DNA of 64,000 nucleotides from Ixodes scapularis (GCF_016920785.2 NW_024609846.1:122601473-122665472); one strand, 5' to 3'; counted from the stretch's first letter, positions 1 to 11,942 are shown. The notes: generated from the letters alone by a model not told the origin. Translations and numbers: made by a program.

Positions 1-950
1 ACCCTAAGATTTGGTGTAAGTTGTCTCCTGTTTGCTTACAACAGAAAGAAGGAAACATTCTAACTCTGTGTTGATAGAAAAACTCCACCCGCTGACAGCT
101 ACCAATCATCTCGGCGCCGATTATGAGTATTCACTGCATGCTAACGGTCGTGTGCTTAGAACGAGTTTTTCCCACGTGATTTAATACAATCGCAATTGTT
201 TTTGACAAACAACAATGTTTACTCAGGCAGCGGTCACATGTGAAGCTTATAAAATATTTTGTATTGACTGTGGCACCCGTGTCAAGTTGCATAGGTTTTT
301 TTTTACAATCCGCGAAATAGAATGCTCCTAGGTTACCTTGGTATCTAATGCATGTTGCGCACAAAAAAGCACGAAATTAATCGCAGTGGGAAACGAAAGC
401 AATAATAATAAACAAGCGTCCGTGTAATCACGCAAAAACTGAGGGCCTTGCACATATGCAGAAGGTAGCTTTGTTTCACTAAATACTTTACCAGTAGAGT
501 ATTTGATTTTATCGTGTGAGCGAAGCGGAACATAAAAGTTCGAGCATACTGCCCTGAACTACACTTCCAGTGAACAAGCGCACCATCCAATGCATCGAGC
601 TTGCTTTTATAGCCTTTTTAGTGCGCTAAACCTTTGAAAACACAATTATAATTAATCCTGTTATTTTAATAATTTTTATTAAGTGCGCCTATGTATATGT
701 TTTTGTTGTTGTTGCTGTTGTTTTTTGTCTTTTGCGTACACGTGCCATTTTCTTAATTATATAATATTTTCCAGAAGTCCCATAACTATAGTCTGTTTCA
801 TAAGTTAGAAGCGCATAATTAAAGATGTACAGAAAAAAAAAGAACGCGAACACGCGAACACACATTAAAGTGCATGTAACGGAGCATTAAGAATTAGTCG
901 TTAATTTTTTAGAGAGCAGGAGTTTCGTAGGGCGACATTGTGACCCGTTG
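1..950. other. No gene recognised; AT-rich unique-looking DNA
   Basis: I see no convincing coding region, RNA gene or transposon terminus. The stretch has short A/T runs and a small GTT microsatellite near 703-722. The open frames are short and without recognisable motifs. Confidence 0.5.
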
Positions 951-952
951 AA

Positions 953-1200
953 GATTATAAAAAGTGCTGTACAACTGTTAGCTCGGTGTCTTTAACGTGC
1001 ATTACGCAGTATATGTGGTACACGATCGCATGACGGTAGGATGCAGATGGGCGACTGAACCCAGGGTCCCTGCTAAAGCCCCTTGGTAAAAGCGTAAAAG
1101 TACCGCCAACCATTGTTGTCGAACGCGCAAGAAACGTGCCACGAGTGGGTTCTCCACCGTCATTCTCTTTCAAGGGCCAGACATTTTATTGTTGCGGCGC
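953..1200 (-). repeat. Degenerate tRNA-derived SINE
   Basis: Read on the minus strand, a B-box-like GGGTTCAGTCGC is followed by a tail that matches, with mismatches, the tail of the better-preserved SINE at 26039-26329. The shared part includes TGCACGTTAAA and the flanking GCGTAATGCACG segment. The tRNA-like head, and the A box in particular, is badly decayed. The boundaries are approximate. Confidence 0.55.
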
Positions 1201-1439
1201 CATTTGCCTCCAAGGGCCGCTCGAGAGACGGGCCTCGTGCACTGGCACGTTTGAGGTTACATGAAAGACCAGCGCAAACGGCATCGAGGGGATTTAGTCC
1301 CTACAGGTTCTGCAGCGTGAGCTCCGTGCCCTGAAAGGAGATCGCGCTCGAGCATTTCTCCACGTCCTCTGGTCTGCGGTGCCACAACACGCTCGGTCAA
1401 CGATCCCCCACCGCACTTGGTTTAGCTAAAGCCCCTTCA

Positions 1440-2529
1440 TGTTTCAAAAGTATTGGCGACGTGCGCGACCGAAAGCGTCGCTGTGGTCGGCCTTCCACGA
1501 TTGGCCCAAAAGCTGACTATGACGTCGGAAAGGGTATACCATCGACGGAAATAAGAGGAATGAAATAACTTTAATTTCGACGGTGTTGGCAGTGTTGCTT
1601 TGAGAGCGCAATGATTTCAGGCTTCCACCATGCTATTTACAAACACCATCGAACTTGTTGCCCGCAAGGTAATGACGTCACAAAGGGGAACCATAGGAGG
1701 GCGCCACCGAAACATCTCGCCGCTAATAGTGCAAGCTTCGTCGATGCACGAGGCACGTGCAACGTGCAGCTCTTGGGAAGATCACGGCGGCACAGCGCAG
1801 CACTGAGCTAGATTTCAGAAGCCATGAATTTCCCAGAAGTGGCGCGCGGCACGTGCCTCGAGCATTTCCACAACAATGAATGGCGCCACTTTTCCCAGGA
1901 TGGAAGGGCATTAGGTTTAGCCTGTGAGGTAAACCAAATGAGCTACGCTTAGAGTATCGGCACTTGTCCTCCCGATATTGTTGTGGGCGCCGCCATCTTG
2001 TTGGTTAGTAACAAATCAAATGCAACTGCTGATCGTCATGATTCAAAAGTGCGACTTCCTCAGCATTCGGTGTCAGGTAGCTCACGTAATATCGCTTTGC
2101 TTTTTCTCGAACTGTTTAAACATTTGTGGAGGACGAAAAAGCGTTTCCTGTGATTTCAGATAAAGTTTCAGATAACTGACAACCATCATTTTTGAGCACC
2201 AAGATGTGTATGAAGCGTTGCTTATTTTGTGGCTCTAGTTTAGCCCGACCGTATTAGCGGCGAGATGTTTTGGTGGCGCCCTCCTATGGTTCCCCCTTGT
2301 GACGTCATTACCTTGCGAACAACAAGTTCGATGGTGTTTGTAAATAGTATGGTGGAAGCCTGAAATCATTGCGGTCTCAAAGGAACACTGCCAACACCGT
2401 CGAAATTAAAGTTCCTTCATTCTTCTTATTTCCATCGATGGTATACCCTTTCCGACGTCATAGTCAGCTTTTGGGCCAATCGTGAAAGGCCGACCACAGC
2501 GACGCTTTCGGTCGCGCACGTCGCCAATA
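1440..2529. repeat. Inverted-repeat element, arms about 280 bp
   Basis: The segment at about 1455-1735 recurs in reverse orientation at about 2248-2529. Shared landmarks are GACGTCGGAAAGGGTATACC, the CAACACCGTCGAAATTAAAG region and TGACGTCATTACCTTGCG. A third copy lies at 8535-8810. The 500-bp spacer shows nothing recognisable. This has the form of a non-autonomous foldback repeat; its termini and superfamily are not resolved. Confidence 0.65.
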
Positions 2530-2722
2530 GGGAGTATTCATAGGCGGCCATAGCTGTGTGCGCGAATGCTGAGCGCGTGATGATTTCGAGCTTCCACCGT
2601 TCTTTTGCAACGTGCATTCCGCACCATCAAGAGTGCCGGTCTTAGCAGCCTATTGATGTGAGCTCGTTCTGAGCATGCGCTCTAAGCAGCACACACAAAT
2701 ATGGCGTCTAGTGAACACTCCC
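2530..2722. mobile_element. Small MITE, TA target site, GGGAGT termini
   Basis: The segment begins GGGAGTATTCA and ends TGAACACTCCC, with about 25 bp of imperfect terminal inverted repeat that also contains GCCATA/TATGGC. It is flanked by TA on both sides (2528-2529 and 2723-2724). A diverged relative without clean termini is at 8880-9070. Confidence 0.5.
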
Positions 2723-2724
2723 TA

Positions 2725-4448
2725 TACGCACAGAAAGAGAACGAACAGCTTAACCTCGCGCTCTTGCCAATGCTTCAGTGGCTTCATCAGCCCGTAGCGT
2801 TTGCTGCGCTCTGAACTAAGGATCTCACAAGCCAAACCAACAAAAATCACTTAACACGCCCAAATAAAAAAAATAAAAAAATGCGGGTTTATTTTTACTA
2901 GCTGGAGATCTTTTGACGTGCAACCGAAATATCAGATTCGCCTCCGTCGGATTGCGGGCACCTCGGCCGATATTTAAATCCGACAAATATAGATTCATGG
3001 GACAGCGCGTTAGCTCAGGGACACCGAGACAATTTAATGTTTTGTGTTTTGTTTTAATATCATTGCTACTTAAGAGCCACCGAGGTGGTTTTTGAAAGAA
3101 AATATAGTCGAACCATTCCGACAAGCATAGTTTGATTGCGAAAATGATTTTTGCAAGTGATAAAAACATTAAAATGTTTTCGCATACGTGTCGGAATCTG
3201 AAATGGCAGAATGCATTTCATGGCGCCCATTTCATTTGGATCGCGACGGGCATGTGAACCGACGCACGGTTGAACGCGCGAAAAGGAGCTGTGGTGCACC
3301 CGCATTCTCGCGCTTGTTGTTCTGATATCTCTGGCTCGCTCACTGCGAGCATCCAGGCATCTGACACCCTGACATCTGGCGTTTTTTCTGTCTTTCCCGT
3401 GGCGTTCCAAGCGGCACATGACGGAAAATGCACATCAAGCTCCTCTTGAACACGTGTCCCCATCAGTATTTTATAATAAGAAACTACAATTTGCCGTAAC
3501 TGAATGGGAAAAGTTTCAGGTCTTATAACATTATTAACGTGCAATATATCAATATGGAAGTTCTGGAAATTGTAATATTGAAGGATGCTTCATATTTTAA
3601 TGTCTCGTTATTTCGATTAGTTGACGTGATTCCGTTTTTACAGCGCCATAAAAAAATACAATTTTAAACTTTATTTTTTATTTTAAAATATACATTATCT
3701 TTACAATGTGTTGCTTACTTTTTTACTTTATTACATCCAACCGAACGCTCACGTAAAATATCGTGGACAATGGGACGTTATAACTCGAGAAATAAATTTT
3801 CCAATATTAGAGACTATGGTCTATTAAAAGCTAAATAATTAACTAACCACTAAAAATAATCGTAATATCGAGACATTAAAGTAACGTTGAAAAACAGCTC
3901 TTTAATTTCACATTAACTTTATAAATGTAAGGTACATAGAAAGAAAGTCATAAGCCGTCAAAAAAGCATTAAAACGTCATGCACGGTGGGGTTGAACCTT
4001 AAGAAAACGGTGCTGTGTGACCTAGTCTTAACGTCGAGTTGTGAACCTGGCTATTATCAGTTGCGACGCAAAGTTTAATTGTGTAAGTAAAAGCACGCCA
4101 GAAACTAGGCGCCATCAAGTTTTTAAAGGGAACTACGGTGAAAGGTCGAACCTAAATAAATGACTGACTTCGATTCACGGGAACTAAGTACGAGCACTGC
4201 CAAAATATTACACTAATGGGAAACTGCGATCCATTGGTCTTAAAAACGCTAGCTACCACCCGTTTCTCAGCGGTCACTCTACAGGATGTTTGTTTGTCGA
4301 ACAACTTTGTGCCCTGATGTTACCTTCGTTTTCGAGAACTTTTCTTGTTCGTGCTGCCACTTCTTTCGCAGTATTTTTCTGCGGCGTTTTCAGCCGTCCC
4401 AGCAGACGATTTCTGCTTGATATGCTATGTTTCAGCGGTCGTATCTTG
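2725..4448. other. No gene recognised
   Basis: The open frames at 2825-3544 overlap on both strands and show no family motif. 3545-4270 is strongly AT-rich. I see no transposon termini here. Confidence 0.45.
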
Positions 4449-4494
4449 AACTGAATTGAATTAAACACTTTTTATGACAATATATTTGCTTGCG

Positions 4495-5957
4495 TTACGC
4501 TGCGGCGGTCATTGAAGGGGATGGTGGGGGTGACCTCGTCCTCCAGGTTGTGGCTAGGAGCCGGTTTTCCAGTGGAGGCGCCATTGGGTCTCCGAAGAAC
4601 ATAAGCAGACCCCGGCAAAGCTCTAGGACGTGCTCGGTTGGTTGACAAGGCAGGCCAAGGTGTGCAGGGATGAGGGTACTGGGCGCGTTCGATAAATACC
4701 AATGCCCTTTGTCAGGGTGCAGCATACTACGGACAGAACCACACACATGAGATGAAACAGGTCTGTCCTGGAGCGGCAGCTTAGTCAGGTACCAGGTCCA
4801 GATAATACTCTCCCCCTGTCTTTCCCATGGAACCGTTGCAGAAGATGCGGAGTCAGAAGGGTCCCCGTCTGGATTTGGCGAGCCAGAACGGCTTCCCTAC
4901 GAGAGAAGTGGCGGAAGGGTATGGTGCGGATAGATAGTGGGGTAGCAGCCATGGAGAGGTAGGTGGCGCGTCTGACTTTTGTAGAGTGAAGGTCCTGCCA
5001 GGGGCCGGCAATGATACGAGAGGGTATGACTAGAGACCAAAAGAAGGGCTCTCCTTGGCTAGCGCGGAGAGGAAATGTTCACACGCTATCCTGTGGGCTG
5101 TCTCGTTGCCGGCTATGCCAGTATCGGCAGGGACCCAGTGTATGGTGACTTACTGGCAGGATGATCTCAGGGATGCAGAGGCCAGCTTGAGGGCTTGCAA
5201 TGCAATACCGCTGTGCCTGGTGTCATAGCATATGCGGCGCGCCCCTTTCGAGTCGGTATGGATAAGGTGCGCGAGTGGAGCGTTTTTTGTGTAGTGAGAA
5301 AAGCGTCTCGCGCATAGCCTGTAATGGCTTGAAGCCCCGGTTGAGTGCTGATTGGGAGGGTAGGCGCCTTGTGCAGTTCTCGTACGTGGGACGGCATGGT
5401 GTAATTGTAACATGACGTAGCGTACCTGGCATCTCTTAACTGTTTCTCTAGAAGGGCTGAATCGATGTAGATCACTCGAGTGCTGTCGCCGAGTGAGCGT
5501 ATATACCTGGAGCGCCTTTTGCTGATAGAGGGTAGCCAGCCAGTACTCTGTAGGTGCGTGGGTAGAAGGTTCCCGTCAGTGAAAACATGTTTCCACAGAG
5601 GGGTTCGTGGTGGTAGTTTGGGCAGGTAGTTCACTGCGTAGCCGAGTTTTACAAGGATATGCCAGCCGGAATGCGTAGTACGTAGCGAAGCATTTTGAAC
5701 GTTGTTGTGCGTGGCCACGAGTTCGCTGAGGCCGTTGATGCCCGCAAAGCTCTTGAGCGCGTCTAGTCGGGTGTATCAGGGAAAGACCCATAATGAGTCG
5801 TCGGGTTCCGTTGATGAGCCTGTATAGGGCCAGCGTCTGAGTCCGGTTGACTGGATGATATAGGGACCCGTAGAAAATTTGTGACATGAAAAACGCCTGC
5901 GCGAAATATCTCACCTCGCATTCGCGGACGACACGTGCGAGCGTTGAGATTCATCAC
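4495..5957 (-). pseudogene. I-type LINE ORF2 C-terminal half with RNase H
   Basis: The reading moves between frames. The segment around 5914-5576 (RYFAQAFFMSQIFYGSLYHP) resembles the conserved block after RT in tick LINEs. Further on, VIYIDSA near 5485-5460, HTDSKGA near 5260 and a decayed GNE motif near 5110 match the successive acidic motifs of a retrotransposon RNase H, which would remove template RNA during target-primed synthesis. The last coding segment (4746-4495) ends at a stop shortly before the simple tail. Several internal stops and frameshifts rule out a functional product. The longest clean frame is 183 codons (5718-5167). Confidence 0.7.
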
Positions 5958-6028
5958 AGGATATATAGGTTCTCCATCACTGGCCCTGTGGTTGGAATCA
6001 TAAGGTGGTTGTTTAGCTTTGATCTAGG

Positions 6029-6377
6029 TACAGCTGCAACGGAAAAAGATTAGCACAAGTGACCGATGACCGAATCGGCAAAATCGCGACACGCGGCGCT
6101 ATTGCTACTGAGCTCGACGATAGCAATAGGGCCAGTCTCGTTCCATGTCTTAATGCGGGGGTGGCGGTGGCCGGAAAAGAATTGAGGGATAAGATAGCTT
6201 TTGAAATGGGGCGGGCTTTAGGATGAGCTGCTTTCTACCGGCCACCCCCGCGTTAAGAAATGGAACGTGATTGGCACTCCCACTATCGGCGCGCTCGGGA
6301 ACAGTAGCGCCGCGTGTCGCGATTTTACCCCTCCGGTCGTTGGTCACTTGCGCTAATATTTTTCCGTTACAGCTGCA
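6029..6377. mobile_element. Foldback MITE inside the LINE RT
   Basis: About 150-bp arms face each other around a short loop. The left arm starts at CAGCTGCAACGGAAAAA (6031) and the right arm ends TTTTTCCGTTACAGCTG (6375). Both arms share the GTGACC...CGCGACACGCGGCGCTA block and a GGCCGG(T)...CCACCCCCGCG inner part. It interrupts the LINE between RT and RNase H. I could not fix the target duplication. Confidence 0.6.
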
Positions 6378-6379
6378 CA

Positions 6380-7480
6380 TGCCGAGAATCCTGGTGTTAG
6401 GTTATCTCGGGATGGGTTGGGCTCCAATAGAAAAGCTGTACGTGCCCTTCTGGGCTTGCTTGGAAGGGGTGTTACGGCCGCAATGTGATCACCAAGTGTT
6501 CAGTCTTCTCCGAAAAGGTGCAGAGGCCACGTTCGGTCGCAAAACTGTGAATAATGTTTAGGGCAGTTTTTAGTTTGTCTTCCTGCTGGCCGACGGATCA
6601 ACCTGTTGCCCAGAGCGTAATGTCGTTGGCATATATACTATGACCTATGTCAAGGCGATGTCTCAAGATTTTGTGAGAGGGTATGCCTCGCTAAGTTAAG
6701 AAGGTTCGGTGCAATGACCGAACCTTCGGCAACTCCCCCCCCCCCCCCCCCCCCCCTTTCTTTTTGTGTTGGGATACGAAGGGCTGGTCGCGCGGTCCTT
6801 TTGCAATTGAAAGCAGCGGCGTTCCAGAACGGCGCCATTGAAGTTATGGAAGCGTCCTTGAGACCGGTGAATTTTGCTTGGGTCACGGTGTTCTGGTGAG
6901 GGACCCTATCAAAGGCTTTCTTGCTATCAACCCCAGTAACACCTCTCGGCTGTGTTGGTTGCGGGTCGAGCACAGCTTTCTTTAATTTAAGGAGCGCGCC
7001 CTCTGTTGACAGTCCCGCTCTGAACCCGATCTGCCTTTGGAGCGAAGATGTGATTCACCTCCAAGTATCATGTAAGGTGCGTATTGGCCATCCTTTCCGT
7101 AGTCTTGCGTAGGCACGGTGTGTGGGACATAGGTCTGAGATGGCCAGGTCTCGTGGTGGTTTCCCCGATTTAGGAACTGGTTTCATCGAAGAGAAACGCT
7201 ATGTAGGGGGAAGCTTGCCTTCTTCCCATATCTTGTTGATTTCTTCGATTAGTACCTGCTTTTAGGGCTCTGGAAGGCTTCTGAGTTGAGTCATGGTGAT
7301 TTGATCTGCTCTTGAAACATTGCGGGTGTTAGCAGTGTTAAGTGCATAATTCAACTCAAAGAGGGTTAATGGTTTTGTTGTAGGATTCGAGGTCCGTCGT
7401 GGGGTCGTCCTTCTAAGAGGTGGTTGTGACGAGTTGAGATGTTTGAGGAAAGAATTCAGCAGCAGCTCTTTTTTTATCAT
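6380..7480 (-). pseudogene. I-type LINE reverse transcriptase remnant
   Basis: The frame at 7480-7262 contains ELNYALNTANTRN...DQITMTQL, the fingers region that precedes RT motifs in this group. The frame at 6973-6650 contains GVDSKKAFDRVPHQNT, motif A with the catalytic Asp. A YAND sequence near 6640 is the YADD box with one Asp lost. A poly-C run of about 23 bases (6735-6757) interrupts the frame between motifs A and C, and reads as artificial poly-glycine in translation. The product cannot be active. Confidence 0.7.
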
Positions 7481-7499
7481 TCCTGCAGAGTGACTTCTT

Positions 7500-8390
7500 T
7501 CCTAACGGCCACCCTGCTTGCTCCACTGGATGTTTTAGTTTGCCGAAGAAGAGAGCGTACTATGCCCCGAACTAAGGTCGTAGAGGTATTCCCGTTAATA
7601 CCTTCACGGACGGCCATTCATTTTTCGGAGGCAAGGGTGGTGGCGTGGTATTCTAGTTGCCGTTGGAGGATCCTCAACTTGTGTTTGAGGGGACGTCTGG
7701 GGCCAGAGTTACGGTACCTGGCCAACAGGCGCAGCCTACGCTTCCAGAGCGTTGTAAAATGTTTGCCCGGGAGGCAAGTGTTTTGTCAGTTAGGTGTGCA
7801 ATATCACCACTGGGAAATGCCTCCTCCAGTAATTCGTGATATTTGCCCCAGTGTGTCAGAAACGCCGTTCTTGAGGATGTGGGATTAACTGCTGCTGGCC
7901 CACGTTTTCTTCGAATTTTGATCATGATGGCTATTGAAAAGTGATTATGTCTTCGTGAAGTTCCCACGTGACACTACGTGGGTGTTTCGGTGAGGCCCAA
8001 GTCCGGTCAGGGTGATGTCCGCTTGGCGGCAAGATTTCCCAAGCCATGTGCGATTCTCGGGGGTGTTGAGTAAACTGAGATGATATTTGTGCCGCAGGCA
8101 TTACATTTTTTTGGTGCCAGTCTCGCGGGAAAACCAACACAACCTAGAATTATCAAATCTTCTGCACAATACGTATTACGTCATCGCAGTGAGATCAAGC
8201 GAAGGCACCGATTGGACACGTGTGGTGCGTCAGTGTATGTAATATGTTGTAAAACACAGCTATCAGGCCTCTCGTGAAAGTTAGTACCGTCAGGTCGACG
8301 CCAGTGCGCTGCACGTCGAACTGAAGTTTTGGGGTGTCTTATATGGGACGAAGGGTGAAAGAATACACCTTTCTTTTTAAAGTGCACCCA
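7500..8390 (-). pseudogene. I-type LINE endonuclease remnant
   Basis: The frames at 8387-8181, 8140-7931 and 7967-7674 carry fragments typical of the APE-type endonuclease and the linker to RT, for example AFLTHWGKYHELLEEAFPSG and the weak end of the domain near 7931. None of the catalytic motifs is intact enough to name. It connects directly with the RT remnant downstream on the same strand. Confidence 0.5.
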
Positions 8391-8534
8391 TTTCCACTTT
8401 AGCAGAGCAAATGCTGGAGAGGATGCGACCTCATCTCTGGCGTTCGAAATGCTGAAGTAGAAAGAGGTGGAAGGAGCTTCCCCCGAACTCTTAAGCCGTC
8501 ACTAGGTTAATTGCTCTGAATACTCTGATTGCAA

Positions 8535-9070
8535 TATTGGCGACGTGAGCGATCGAAAGCGTCCGCCCACCACAATTGGCCGAGTGCTAACTACGACGTC
8601 AGCAAAGGGTATCTCATCGACGGAAATAAGAGGAATGATAGAACTTCAATTTTGACGGTGTTGGCAATGTTGCTTTGAGAGCGCTGTGATTTCAGGCTTC
8701 CACTATGCCCATTACAAACACCATCGAACTTGTTGTTCACAAGGTAATGACGTCACGACAGGTAACCGAACGATGGCGACACCGAAACATCTTGCCGATA
8801 ATAGTGGAACAAGCAACGCACGCTAATGCGCAGTATTTTCAGATCCGCCAGACGACGGCGTACGTTGGAAAAGGGTCTGTATGAAGTATTCATTGGTGGC
8901 CATAGCCGAGCCCGCGGCTGCTGAGCGTCTGCTGACGGCGAGCTTCCGCGGTTCTCTTGCAACATGCATCCAACACCATCAGGAATTCCGGTCTGAGAAG
9001 CCCATAAGTGTGAGATCAGTCTGAGCTTGCGCTGTAAACAGCACATTCAAATATGGCGTCCAGGGAATAA
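8535..9070. repeat. Third copy of the 1.4-2.7 kb repeat family
   Basis: 8535-8810 matches 1455-1735 in the same orientation, including TGACGTCA and the AACACCATCGAACTTGTTG segment. 8880-9070 matches 2530-2722 but has lost clear termini. The two modules are therefore joined here without the inverted partner arm seen near 2.3 kb. Confidence 0.6.
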
Positions 9071-9585
9071 CCCCTCGTCGAATATCTTTAAAGAAACGAA
9101 CTATGTGTGCACATACACTGATCGTGTGCAAGCTACACATGAAATAAACCATTTCGTCGTTTACCCTGAGTCTGGTTTTTTTTTTTTTTTTTGAAGAGCT
9201 GAAGTAACAGAAAAAACAGACAGGTTTCAAACTCAGCTACAAGTTTATTTCAACAACTTCCTCTTATATAGTTCGTTCTCGTCGTCATCAATCAATCACA
9301 TACGACTTGTCCTCTGCACCGTGACTTTACAGGTTCCACTCTATCACAAAAGAAGCGGACACTCCCAACGTTTCCAAGTGAAAAGGTTCTAGCAGAAGAT
9401 ATGCCTCACAAAGACTTCAAGCAACTCTTTTGTGTCCTCACAATAAACAGGACAACAGCCCACAACAACATCCCACTCAAAACTGGTCACCTCCAAAATT
9501 ATAGAAAACAGACAATACACACCAATACACACCACAGACAATACACACCAAAAAAGCCCTTCAGGATGACTAAAAAAAAAAACAC

Positions 9586-9774
9586 TTAAAACTGTAAAAA
9601 TTGCTTGCAGCGGTTTCCTATTTGCATGGAAGGTTGACTAATGCAATTTCCCAACGATCTAATCCTAATTGTTTCTCTTACCACCCTTTTAACATCGTTG
9701 CTTTCCTTAACAACTACATCCGTTCCAGACCAATCCGTTGTGCAGTTTTTACACTCCTCCAGATGCTTAGCCAA
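9586..9774 (-). pseudogene. Penelope-like C-terminal fragment, left copy
   Basis: A 62-codon open frame contains AKHLEECKNC, then DWSGTDVVVKES and RVVRETIRIRS, ending in CISQPSMQIGNRCKQFLQF and a stop. This is the distal part of the GIY-YIG endonuclease region of Penelope-like retroelements, which nicks the target for reverse transcription. The GIY and YIG motifs and all of the RT are missing because the copy is truncated at the palindromic junction. Confidence 0.6.
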
Positions 9775-9782
9775 CTCCGAAT

Positions 9783-9946
9783 TTGCTGCATTATTTTAAA
9801 AATAATGCTGCGAATTCGGAGTTGGCTAAGCATCTGGAGGAGTGTAAAAACTGCAATGCGGCAAATTCGGAGTTGGCTAAGCATCTGGAGGAGTGTAAAA
9901 ACTGCACAACGGATTGGTCTGGAACGGATGTAGTTGTTAAGGAAAG
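9783..9946 (+). pseudogene. Penelope-like C-terminal fragment, right copy
   Basis: The plus-strand mirror of the fragment at 9586-9774. It carries the segment NSELAKHLEECKNC twice in tandem (51-bp direct duplication), then DWSGTDVVVKES. It is cut at 9946 by the hAT element and resumes at 11179 with the sequence that encodes the RVVRET segment. Confidence 0.6.
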
Positions 9947-11170
9947 CAGTGTTGTATGGAACGGCGTTCCAAGGAACGGCGTTCCTGGAACGCGTTCCTT
10001 TTAGGAGGAACGAAGGAACGCCGCCGTTCCATTTTGCATCGCTGGAACTGGAACGGGAACGCGTTACATTTTTACTGGAACGGAAAGAGTAACGGCGTTC
10101 CTTTTTAGTCCAGTGGGGTCATTTTTATTTTGTTTTTAACAGGGAAAGTATGAAAGTTCAAAAACAATATCATTACGAAGTGCAGGATCTATTTAACTTT
10201 TTGGCTACTAATCTTATGGATTATTTTGTGTGGTCCTCGCTTGCTAACAGTTTCGGGTGCAGGAGAGCTGGTGGGCATTGATATTTTTTTGAGTGCCAGA
10301 AACTGCGGTACAAAAAGCAAAACTTTTAGTCGTAGGAAAAGACAAAAAAAAAAAAAAAAAGGTTGTTTCAAACTCAGCTAATTTCTTTGGTTCCACGAAT
10401 CCTCATACACCCAGAGATCTTATTCCGACTACAGCCATTTTTAATCTTCAATAACGAGACCTACAATTACAACAAGGTCACAGATTGCCAGATATCGGAC
10501 TCGCGCTTGTATCCCGAACATTATTCACTTAAAAGATACACAAAAAATAATCCTTATTCCTTCTCTTGTCCCCCACCTTCAGACTGAACAACAAATCCAA
10601 GCTTCACATTGAAGTATTTGTAGCTTTCAAGACTGACTTTCCAAAAGCCCTACCCTCTCCTTTACTTGCTCGTCTAGCGGACAGCAACATCGAGAAGCAA
10701 CTGTTGTTAAGTTCTAACATGGGACTCTGTTAAATTGAAGCGTGTGAGGTTGTTGTAAAACGCTCGTGCAATCTTGGGTAAAAGTACATTTGGCTCGTCT
10801 GAATTGTCCACTACAAACATGGACATGGTTAATAGCTGAGATTTTTAACATGAATATATCAACAAATGAAACTTTACTTCCGCGTGTTTTCTACTCCTGG
10901 TGCCATTCCATCACGACATACAAACTCGTATGTTGACTACTAATGGGATAGATAAAAAAAAAAAAAAACTCTGCTTGATATAACTAAATATGGTAATTAA
11001 CAAAAAATACAAATGTAACGTATATGTAACGATGCGTTCCATTTTTTTAACTGTAACGGGAACGAGTTCCTTTTTTACATATAGAACTTGTAACGGGAAC
11101 GCGTTCCAAAAATCAGAAGAAACGAGGAACGAGCTTTCGTTTATTTTTTTGAGCAACGTGTACAACACTG
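9947..11170. mobile_element. Non-autonomous hAT with GGAACG arrays
   Basis: The termini are CAGTGTTGTA and TACAACACTG. The flanks carry an exact 8-bp duplication, AAGGAAAG (9939-9946, 11171-11178), the hallmark of hAT insertion. The uninterrupted site is preserved in the opposite Penelope arm near 9704-9711. Both subterminal zones are packed with GGAACG/CGTTCC words (about 9958-10110 and 11030-11150). No transposase frame is present. Confidence 0.85.
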
Positions 11171-11942
11171 AAGGAAAGCAACGATGTTAAAAGGGTGGTA
11201 AGAGAAACAATTAGGATTAGATCGTTGGGAAATTGCATTAGTCAACCTTCCATGCAAATAGGGAACCGCTGCAAGCAATTTTTACAGTTTTAAATGTTTT
11301 TTTTTTTTTTAGTCATCCTGAAAGGCTTTTTTGGTGTGTATTGTCTGTGGTGTGTATTGGTGTGTCTTGTCTGTTTTCTATAATTTTGGAGGTGACCAGT
11401 TTTGAGTGGGATGTTGTTGTGGGCTGTTGTCCTGTTTATTGTGAGGACACAAAAGAGTTGCTTGAAGTCTTTGTGAGGCATATCTTCTGCTAGAACCTTT
11501 TCACTTGGAAACGTTGGGAGTGTCCGCTTCTTTTGTGATAGAGTGGAACCTGTAAAGTCACGGTGCAGAGGACAAGTCGTATGTGATTGATTGATGACGA
11601 CGAGAACGAACTATATAAGAGGAAGTTGTTGAAATAAACTTGTAGCTGAGTTTGAGACCTGTCTGTTTTTTCTGTTACTTCTGCTCTTCAAAAAAAAAAA
11701 AAACCAGTCTCAGGGTAAACGACGAAATGGTTGACTTCCACCAGCTAGCCTGTACTTTGACTCTTTTCTCGTACATGAAATAAATTGTCTATATAACTGG
11801 TGAATGTAAGCATGTGTCATACGTGACTGTTCCAAGTTATTTGTTGTTGTGGCTGTTGCATTTTGGTCTGTTAAACACACAAAACAAATATGCGGGGCTT
11901 TGCAGTGAAATAATGGACAGAGGGAATATTACTTGTACTCAC

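Larger units (their letters stand above)
4450..8390 (-). mobile_element. Decayed I-type LINE (EN-RT-RNase H)
   Basis: Fragments of one ORF2 can be followed along the minus strand in the order expected for an I/R1-type non-LTR retrotransposon: endonuclease (about 8390-7500), reverse transcriptase (about 7480-6400), the region after RT (5957-5580), RNase H (about 5500-5100) and a C-terminal tail ending near 4495. The 3' end carries a short TTGAA-type tail (4449-4465 on the plus strand), typical of elements that end in simple repeats. Frameshifts, stops and a MITE at 6029-6377 have destroyed it. Clade assignment is by motif recognition only. Confidence 0.8.
9149..11731. mobile_element. Penelope-like element, head-to-head inverted dimer
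   Basis: Two 5'-truncated copies of one retroelement point outward. The left copy (9149 to about 9785) is on the minus strand and the right copy (about 9797-11731) on the plus strand. They meet at a near-perfect palindrome, GCATTATTTTAAAAATAATGC (9788-9807). Each copy encodes the C-terminal part of a Penelope-type protein, then a 3' region with AATAAA followed by an A-run and CCAG. Outer ends match in inverted orientation (ACCATTTCGTCG at 9149, CGACGAAATGGT to 11730). The right copy is split by an hAT insertion. Tail-out, head-joined partial copies are a known habit of Penelope-like elements. Confidence 0.75.

Noticed and set aside
6650..6973. Poly-glycine tract in a minus-strand frame
   Set aside because: Produced by a poly-C run at 6735-6757 within a dead LINE; not a protein feature.
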